A DNA stretch of 64,000 nucleotides from Rhizobium sp. NFR07 (GTDB lineage: Bacteria > Pseudomonadota > Alphaproteobacteria > Rhizobiales > Rhizobiaceae), in the NCBI RefSeq assembly GCF_900111905.1, contig NZ_FOKM01000002.1:62001-126000 (forward strand). The letters are read 5' to 3'. Below the pieces are notes generated by a model. It saw only the letters and a program-made list of their open reading frames with translations, searched no databases and was not told where the DNA came from. Positions 58,601-64,000 of the stretch are shown piece by piece. Position numbers and translations under genes: made by a program. Every line of letters begins with the position of its first letter. Position 1 is the first letter of the stretch.

Positions 58601-59359
58601 TTAGCGGGCGAGCCAGCCGCCGTCGACGGGAAGCACGGTTCCGTGCACATAGTCTGACGAGGGCGAGGCGAGAAATACGGCCGCCCCGCCGATCTCCTCC
58701 GGCTTTCCCCAATGGCCGGCGGGAATACGCGCGAGGATGGCGGCATTTCGGTCCGGGTCGTCCCTCAGCGCCTCGGTATTGTTGGTGGCAAAATAGCCGG
58801 GCGCGATGGCATTCACGTTGATGCCCTTGGCCGCCCATTCGCAGGCCAGCAGCCGCGTCAGACCGGCAAGCCCGCTTTTCGACGCAGTGTAGGAGGGTAT
58901 GCGGATCCCGCCCTGGAAGGACAGGAGCGAGGCGATGTTGATGATCTTGCCCGGACGGCCTGCGGCAACGAGCCGCCGCGCGAATGCCTGGGAAAGGAAG
59001 AACACGCCCTTCAGGTTGATATCCATCACCGCATCCCAGTCCGCCTCGGTGAAATCGAGCGCGTCCGCACGGCGGATGATACCGGCATTGTTGACCACGA
59101 TATCGGCACTGCCGGCCCGGGAGGTCGTCTCGTCGAGGATCCGCTCGATCGGTTCGAGCGTGGAAAGATCGGCGGAGATCGAGAGGCTTTGTCCGCCTGC
59201 CGCGCCGATCCGGGCCTCAGTTTCGGCCATCGAAGACCGTCCGACGAGCGCCACCTTGGCGCCTGCCTCCGCCAGAGCGACGGCGATTGCCTGGCCAAGC
59301 CCGGTATTGGCGCCGGTCACGATCGCCGTCTTGCCGGTCAGGTCGAACGAAACGGACAT
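58601..59359 (-). CDS. kduD: SDR oxidoreductase, 2-dehydro-3-deoxy-D-gluconate 5-dehydrogenase-like
   Basis: 252-residue NAD-dependent short-chain dehydrogenase. NAD loop TGANTGLGQAIAVALAEAG, NNAG in VVNNAGIIRR, catalytic Ser-Tyr-x3-Lys in SYTASKSGLAGLTR, and APGYFATNNTEALRDD. The SFDLTGKTAIVTGANTGLG start and the GGWLAR end are typical of KduD, which interconverts 2,5-diketo-3-deoxygluconate and KDG in pectin/uronate breakdown. The start at 59359 (MSVSFDLTG) has GGAGAG 6 bases upstream; ATG 59365 is too close. No other pectin genes are in view. Confidence 0.8.
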   Translation of the reverse strand: MSVSFDLTGKTAIVTGANTGLGQAIAVALAEAGAKVALVGRSSMAETEARIGAAGGQSLSISADLSTLEPIERILDETTSRAGSADIVVNNAGIIRRADALDFTEADWDAVMDINLKGVFFLSQAFARRLVAAGRPGKIINIASLLSFQGGIRIPSYTASKSGLAGLTRLLACEWAAKGINVNAIAPGYFATNNTEALRDDPDRNAAILARIPAGHWGKPEEIGGAAVFLASPSSDYVHGTVLPVDGGWLAR

Positions 59360-59379
59360 GCGCATCTCTCCTCAAACGA

Positions 59380-59408
59380 AAACCGCCGGGCGTTGGGCCC
59401 GGCGGTTT
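59380..59408 (-). terminator. infB terminator
   Basis: Perfect 12-bp stem AAACCGCCGGGC / GCCCGGCGGTTT (59380-59391 with 59397-59408), 5-base loop, then TTCGTTTGAGG on the minus strand. It ends infB 22 bases after its stop. Confidence 0.82.
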
Positions 59409-59430
59409 CGTAACATTCCTGACGCGATGC

Positions 59431-62202
59431 TTAAAGCGTACGCGTGATGTGTTCCACGCGGAAGCACTCGATCGTGTCGCCGGCGCGGATGTCTTCGTAG
59501 TTCTCGAAGGCCATGCCGCATTCCTGACCCATCGGCACTTCGGCAACTTCGTCCTTGAAGCGCTTGAGCGTCTTGAGCTTGCCTTCGTGGATGACGACGT
59601 TGTCGCGAACCAGGCGTACGCCTGCACCACGTTCCACCTTGCCTTCGACGACACGGCAACCGGCGACCTTGCCGACCTTGGTGATGTTGAAGACCTCGAG
59701 GATCTCGGCATTGCCGAGGAAGGTCTCGCGGCGTTCCGGCGAAAGTAGACCCGACATCGCAGCCTTCACGTCATCCACCAGATCGTAGATGATGTTGTAG
59801 TAGCGGATTTCGAGGCCGTTGCGCTCGGCAACCGTACGGGCCTGGGCGTTGGCACGGACGTTGAAGCCGATGATGGCAGCATCCGATGCCTCGGCGAGCG
59901 AGATGTCCGATTCCGTGATCGCGCCTGCGCCCGAATGGACGATACGGGCACGCACCTCGTCGGTGCCGAGCTTGTCGAGAGATGCGATGATCGCCTCGAC
60001 CGAACCCTGCACGTCACCCTTGATGACCAGCGGGAATTCCTTGTAGCCGGTATTCTGCAGCTTGCTCATCATCTGTTCGAGCGAACCGCGCTGGCCGGTC
60101 TGGCGGGCAACCGCCTTGTCGCGGGCAAGACGCTGGCGATATTCGGAAATCTCGCGGGCACGGGCTTCGTTCTCGACGACGGCAAAGCGATCGCCCGCAG
60201 CCGGCGTGCCGGAAAGACCGAGCACCTCGACAGGAGTAGCCGGACCGGCTTCCTTGACGTGGTCGCCCTTGTCGGTGACGAGAGCGCGGACGCGGCCCCA
60301 CTGGTCGCCGGCAACGATGATCTGGCCCGGCTTCAGCGTACCCTTCTGGACCAGCACGGTCGCAACCGCACCGCGGCCACGGTCGAGCTGGGCTTCGATG
60401 ACGGTACCTTCGGCGGTACGGGTCGGGTCGGCCTTCAGGTCGAGAATTTCGGCCTGCAGCAGGACGGCTTCGAGCAGCTTGTCGAGGTTCGTCTTGTTCT
60501 TGGCCGAAACTTCGACGTCGAGCACTTCACCGCCGAGCGATTCAACGAAGACTTCGTGCTGCAGAAGCTGCTGACGGACCTTGTCCGGCTTGGCTTCGTG
60601 CTTGTCGATCTTGTTGATCGCCACGATGATCGGAACACCGGCCGCCTTGGCGTGGTTGATCGATTCGATCGTCTGCGGCATCACGCTGTCGTCGGCTGCA
60701 ACCACCAGGATCGCGATATCCGTCGCCTGTGCACCACGGGCACGCATGGCCGTGAAGGCGGCGTGACCGGGGGTGTCGATGAAGGTGATCTTCTGGCCGT
60801 TCTGTTCGACCTGATAGGCACCGATATGCTGGGTGATGCCACCGGCTTCGCCAGAGACGACGTTGGCCTGACGGATGGCGTCGAGCAGCGAGGTCTTGCC
60901 GTGGTCGACGTGACCCATGATCGTGACGACCGGAGGACGGGATACCATTTCGCCGGCATCGTCGGCCTTGTCGAAGATACCTTCTTCAACGTCGGATTCC
61001 GAAACGCGCTTGACGGTATGGCCGAATTCCGAGGCGATGAGTTCTGCGAGGTCGGCGTCGATGACGTCGCCCGGCTTCATCATCTGGCCTTCCTTCATCA
61101 GGTACTTGATGACGTCGACGGCGCGTTCGGACATGCGCTGCGACAGTTCCTGAATGGTGATGGTTTCCGGCAGGATGACTTCGCGGATAACCTTTTCACG
61201 GGTCTCCTGCATCTGGCTGCGGCGGAACTTTTCCTGCCGGCGGCGCATGGCCGCCATCGAACGGCCACGGGCGTTGCCGTCATCGTCCGTGCTGGCAGCG
61301 GTGATCGTCAGCTTGCCCTGGCGGCGGCCTTCGTCGCCCTTCGGGCGTGCCGGAGGCTTGGCCGGAACGGGGGTGGCCACGCGGCCGCGACCCGGCGCGC
61401 CGGGACCGGCGCGGGACGGACCGCGATCGTCGTCGTCTTCGCCGCGACGGCCGCGAGCGGCACCCGGCTGTGCTGCCGCGGGTGCGCCTGCGCCCGGCCG
61501 CGTCGGCTGGGGACGGGCGTCCTGCGGGCGGGAAGCCGGAGCACGGTCGGTCGTCCGATCGGCAACGGCCGGAGCCGCTTCTGCGACGACAGGCTCAGGT
61601 TCCGGCTCCGGAGCGGGTTCCGCGGCGCGACGTGCAGCTTCCGCTGCTTCCTCGATCTTGCGGCGCTCTTCTTCCGCTTGGCGGCGTGCTTCGTCTTCGG
61701 CGCGCTGCTTGGCTTCGATCACGTCACGCGCCTGGGCCTCCATCAGCGCGCGGCGACGGGCTTCCATCTCTCCTGCGGAGAGATCGTGAAGCACGTTCGG
61801 GCGCTGCGGCTGGCGGCTCTGCGGCGCCTGCTGCGGGCGTTGACCCTGCTGCGGAGGGCGCTGGCCCTGCTGCGGGGGGCGCTGGCCCTGCGGCGCAGGC
61901 TGGTGGACACGCGGCTGCGGTGCGGCTGCCTGCGGACGCGGCTGCTGCGGCGCGGCTGCTGGCTGGGCTGCCGCTTCTACCGGACGCGGAGCGGCCGGTG
62001 CGGCAGCTGCGGGCGTGGCGATCGGCGTTATCGGCTTTTCATCCTGGGGTCGGGTCGGGCGGCGCTTCACCGTCTCGACGACGACCGCCTTGCTGCGGCC
62101 GCGACCCATGTCCTGGCGTACAGTACCCTGGGTCACGCCTGATGGTCTCAGGGAGAGGGTTTTCTTTACGCCCAGTGTCTTGTCGTCGTTATTATCGGTC
62201 AT
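59431..62202 (-). CDS. infB: translation initiation factor IF-2
   Basis: 923-residue GTPase that brings fMet-tRNA to the 30S subunit. The N-terminus is long and variable, rich in Pro/Gln/Ala (about 60-300; the RPPQQGQ repeat) with an Arg/Glu helix region at about 130-190. The G domain has [15 protein letters not shown], the DTPGH motif in [11 protein letters not shown] and NKIDKHE, then domains II to IV, ending [11 protein letters not shown]. The start at 62202 is [14 protein letters not shown]. Downstream it lacks rbfA and truB, the usual followers; a terminator and a kduD-like gene come instead. Confidence 0.97.
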   Translation of the reverse strand: MTDNNDDKTLGVKKTLSLRPSGVTQGTVRQDMGRGRSKAVVVETVKRRPTRPQDEKPITPIATPAAAAPAAPRPVEAAAQPAAAPQQPRPQAAAPQPRVHQPAPQGQRPPQQGQRPPQQGQRPQQAPQSRQPQRPNVLHDLSAGEMEARRRALMEAQARDVIEAKQRAEDEARRQAEEERRKIEEAAEAARRAAEPAPEPEPEPVVAEAAPAVADRTTDRAPASRPQDARPQPTRPGAGAPAAAQPGAARGRRGEDDDDRGPSRAGPGAPGRGRVATPVPAKPPARPKGDEGRRQGKLTITAASTDDDGNARGRSMAAMRRRQEKFRRSQMQETREKVIREVILPETITIQELSQRMSERAVDVIKYLMKEGQMMKPGDVIDADLAELIASEFGHTVKRVSESDVEEGIFDKADDAGEMVSRPPVVTIMGHVDHGKTSLLDAIRQANVVSGEAGGITQHIGAYQVEQNGQKITFIDTPGHAAFTAMRARGAQATDIAILVVAADDSVMPQTIESINHAKAAGVPIIVAINKIDKHEAKPDKVRQQLLQHEVFVESLGGEVLDVEVSAKNKTNLDKLLEAVLLQAEILDLKADPTRTAEGTVIEAQLDRGRGAVATVLVQKGTLKPGQIIVAGDQWGRVRALVTDKGDHVKEAGPATPVEVLGLSGTPAAGDRFAVVENEARAREISEYRQRLARDKAVARQTGQRGSLEQMMSKLQNTGYKEFPLVIKGDVQGSVEAIIASLDKLGTDEVRARIVHSGAGAITESDISLAEASDAAIIGFNVRANAQARTVAERNGLEIRYYNIIYDLVDDVKAAMSGLLSPERRETFLGNAEILEVFNITKVGKVAGCRVVEGKVERGAGVRLVRDNVVIHEGKLKTLKRFKDEVAEVPMGQECGMAFENYEDIRAGDTIECFRVEHITRTL

Positions 62203-62302
62203 TCCGTTCCTGTTCCTTCGTACAGGAACAGATGGAAGCCATCAGAACCTGTCGTTCACTACGTACAAATCGATCTGCGTCCGGCTACAGCCGGTGACCG
62301 CG

Positions 62303-63004
62303 TCATTGTTTCGGCATGTCAGCGACACCCTTTGTCTGGGACAGACCGCCCTTGCGGTACTGTTCAAGTAGGTTTGCGCGCTTCACTACACCCTCACCCG
62401 CCTGCCCTGCAAGCGCGCAAGCATGGATAAAAGCATTCTCGCCCATCACTTCGTCCAATTCCGCCCCGGTGAGGAGCAAAAAGGCCGGAATGTCTTCCCC
62501 GGCATCCGTGCCGAGTTTCCAGGCCTTGCGGGCCTGGTCTATCTTTCTCACCCCGTCTGCTGCGGCATCCGAGGCATGGAAGACGCCGACGGCGGCTCCC
62601 GAGCGGACTGCGGCGTCCACCTTCATCGCGCCAGAGACGAACTGGCCCGCCTTGCGCGCCATGTTCATCATGCCGGCAAGATCTGCCACGAGCAGGCGGT
62701 CGACGAGGGCGCCGAGATCGGCTGACGCCTTTGCATCGCTTTTCAGCGCCCGTGCGAAAAGCTGCTTCTTCACCGCGCGGTCGACCAGTTGTCGCTCCGC
62801 GCGGATCCAGCAGCCGCGTCCGGGAAGCTGTCGCTTCAGGTCCGGCACCACGGCCCCGTCGGGGCCGCGGACGAAACGGATCAGTTGATCCGGGCTGGTG
62901 GCCTCGCGGGTGACGATGCAGGTGCGGTCGTTCACGACGAAATCGTCCGGCCAGTGGTCGTCCGGGGCATCTGCATCATTCACCTGGTCGCCGTCCGAGA
63001 TCAT
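62303..63004 (-). CDS. YlxR (DUF448) RNA-binding protein fused to an L7Ae-like domain
   Basis: 233 residues. The YlxR domain (about 20-105) has [31 protein letters not shown] and GCWIRAER. It is followed by an L7Ae/L30e/S12e-like domain (about 105-200; [20 protein letters not shown]). A tail ends ADMPKQ. The two-domain form is common in rhizobia; the role is presumed in RNA binding or transcription near nusA. It overlaps the nusA stop by 4 bases and precedes infB by 100 bases. Confidence 0.9.
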   Translation of the reverse strand: MISDGDQVNDADAPDDHWPDDFVVNDRTCIVTREATSPDQLIRFVRGPDGAVVPDLKRQLPGRGCWIRAERQLVDRAVKKQLFARALKSDAKASADLGALVDRLLVADLAGMMNMARKAGQFVSGAMKVDAAVRSGAAVGVFHASDAAADGVRKIDQARKAWKLGTDAGEDIPAFLLLTGAELDEVMGENAFIHACALAGQAGEGVVKRANLLEQYRKGGLSQTKGVADMPKQ

Positions 63005-64000
63005 TCCTGATCGGCGGCGACTGCCTCCTCCTCGGCCTCGGCCTGTTCCTTGGCGAGATCCTCTTCGGTGATCCAGCCTGCGAGCAGGCGGGCCTGGACG
63101 ATCATGTTCTCGGCCTCGACGCGGGAAACGTCGAACTTCGAGAACGTGCCCTCGAACTTCTTGGTCTCGCCGTCCTTGCGCTCCGACCAGCCGACCAGAT
63201 CGTCAGCGGCGCAGCCGGCGAAGTCTTCGACAGTCTTGATGCCCTCTTCGCCGAGCGCGACCAGCATCTGGGCCGTCAGGCCGTCGATCTGCTTCAGCTC
63301 GTCCTTGACGCCGAGTTCGATGCGCTTGGCGTCGTTCTCTGCCTCGATGCGCTCCAGGTATTCGCGGGCGCGGGTCTGGATCTCGTTTGCCGTATCCTCG
63401 TCGAAGCCCTCGATGGAGGAGATTTCGTCGAGTTCGGTATAGGCGAGTTCCTCGACCTGGGCGAAGCCTTCGGAAGCGAGAACCTGGCCGATCATCTCGT
63501 CGACGTCGAGCGCTTCCATGAACAGGTTGGTGCGCTCGTTGAATTCCTTCTGACGGCGTTCCGACTCTTCGGCTTCCGTCATGATGTCGATGTCCCAGCC
63601 GGTCAGCTGCGAGGCGAGGCGGACGTTCTGACCGCGGCGGCCGATGGCCAGCGACAGCTGCTCGTCCGGAACCACGACTTCGATGCGTTCCGCATCCTCG
63701 TCGAGAACGACCTTGGCGACTTCAGCCGGTTGCAGGGCGTTGACGATGAACGATGCCGGGTCCTGGGACCACGGAATGATGTCGATCTTCTCGCCCTGAA
63801 GCTCGCCGACGACGGCCTGGACGCGGGAACCGCGCATACCGACGCAGGCGCCGACCGGATCGATCGACGAATCGTTCGAGATGACGGCGATCTTGGCGCG
63901 CGAACCCGGGTCACGGGCAACCGACTTGATCTGGATGATGCCGTCGTAGATTTCCGGAACTTCCATGGTGAACAGCTTCACCATGAACTGCGGGTGGGTA
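63001..64000 (-). CDS. nusA: transcription termination/antitermination factor NusA, C-terminal part (5' end outside window)
   Basis: Partial; the gene continues past base 64000. The visible 333 or so residues begin near the end of the S1 domain/KH junction (the edge reads THPQF, then [16 protein letters not shown]). KH1 ([14 protein letters not shown]) and KH2 ([17 protein letters not shown]) follow, then an acidic, helical C-terminal region ([23 protein letters not shown]) ending in [14 protein letters not shown]. NusA binds RNA polymerase and nascent RNA to control pausing and termination. The ylxR gene overlaps its stop. Confidence 0.95.
   Translation of the reverse strand, partial: THPQFMVKLFTMEVPEIYDGIIQIKSVARDPGSRAKIAVISNDSSIDPVGACVGMRGSRVQAVVGELQGEKIDIIPWSQDPASFIVNALQPAEVAKVVLDEDAERIEVVVPDEQLSLAIGRRGQNVRLASQLTGWDIDIMTEAEESERRQKEFNERTNLFMEALDVDEMIGQVLASEGFAQVEELAYTELDEISSIEGFDEDTANEIQTRAREYLERIEAENDAKRIELGVKDELKQIDGLTAQMLVALGEEGIKTVEDFAGCAADDLVGWSERKDGETKKFEGTFSKFDVSRVEAENMIVQARLLAGWITEEDLAKEQAEAEEEAVAADQE

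Noticed and set aside
59935..62142. Long open frame (735 codons) on the plus strand opposite infB
   Set aside because: Mirror of a GC-rich coding gene; its protein lacks any family pattern and infB is certain.

Overview
The window reads as a chromosomal segment of a Rhizobiaceae bacterium (Agrobacterium/Rhizobium/Neorhizobium/Ensifer type). The evidence is high GC with rhizobial codon use, an Irr-type Fur protein, fused YlxR/L7Ae, an acid-rich FYDLN-type protein, an EPSP synthase very close to the class II Agrobacterium CP4 enzyme, intergenic repeats typical of Rhizobiales, and an anti-Shine-Dalgarno hairpin sRNA of the rhizobial alpha-r14 kind. I see no insertion sequences, phage genes or CRISPR arrays. 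It is mostly core chromosome with metabolic and transport islands between conserved blocks.

Layout. 0-4.8 kb: end of a LysR regulator, then rpsO, pnp and an RsmC-like methyltransferase. 4.8-6.1 kb: a Sel1 repeat protein and a hicA-hicB toxin-antitoxin pair. 6.1-9.6 kb: fabA-fabB-fabI (unsaturated fatty acid synthesis) and divergent irr (iron/heme control). 9.5-14.6 kb: membrane and accessory genes (TRIC channel, small secreted protein, YdcF, DUF1275, FAD oxidoreductase, EamA exporter). 14.7-22 kb: a 5-oxoprolinase/hydantoinase-type enzyme divergent from a TRAP transporter (Q-M-P order) and a MarR regulator, then glutaminase. 23.3-30.4 kb: a tripartite tricarboxylate transporter tctCBA, an orphan solute-binding protein and a TctDE-type two-component system.

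30.4-40.8 kb: a divergent amino-sugar locus. Leftward: GlcNAc/MurNAc kinase, GntR regulator, SIS-type glucosamine-6-P deaminase and nagA. Rightward: murQ, an ABC importer, and a Gfo/Idh/MocA oxidoreductase. Together these give a plausible complete route for import and breakdown of peptidoglycan sugars. Two nearly identical 26-bp elements, oppositely oriented, lie in the divergent promoter region and are likely operators of the GntR protein.

40.9-49.6 kb: a small membrane protein, tRNA-Ala(TGC), the acid-rich protein, aroA-cmk-rpsA, two unknown proteins and an RNase D-like exonuclease. 49.72-49.88 kb: promoter and about 125 nt of a small RNA with three hairpins, each showing a CCTCCTCCC loop. 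50-55.4 kb: alkaline phosphatase, a three-gene MacB/Lol-like ABC module with a histidine-rich permease (probable zinc-related system), and an Ldh-family dehydrogenase. 55.6-58.3 kb: exbB-exbD-tonB. 58.6-64 kb: kduD-like SDR, infB, ylxR and the C-terminal part of nusA.

The usual nusA-ylxR-infB-rbfA-truB-rpsO-pnp order is split here. nusA-ylxR-infB reads leftward at the right edge, rpsO-pnp reads rightward at the left edge, and rbfA/truB are not in the window.
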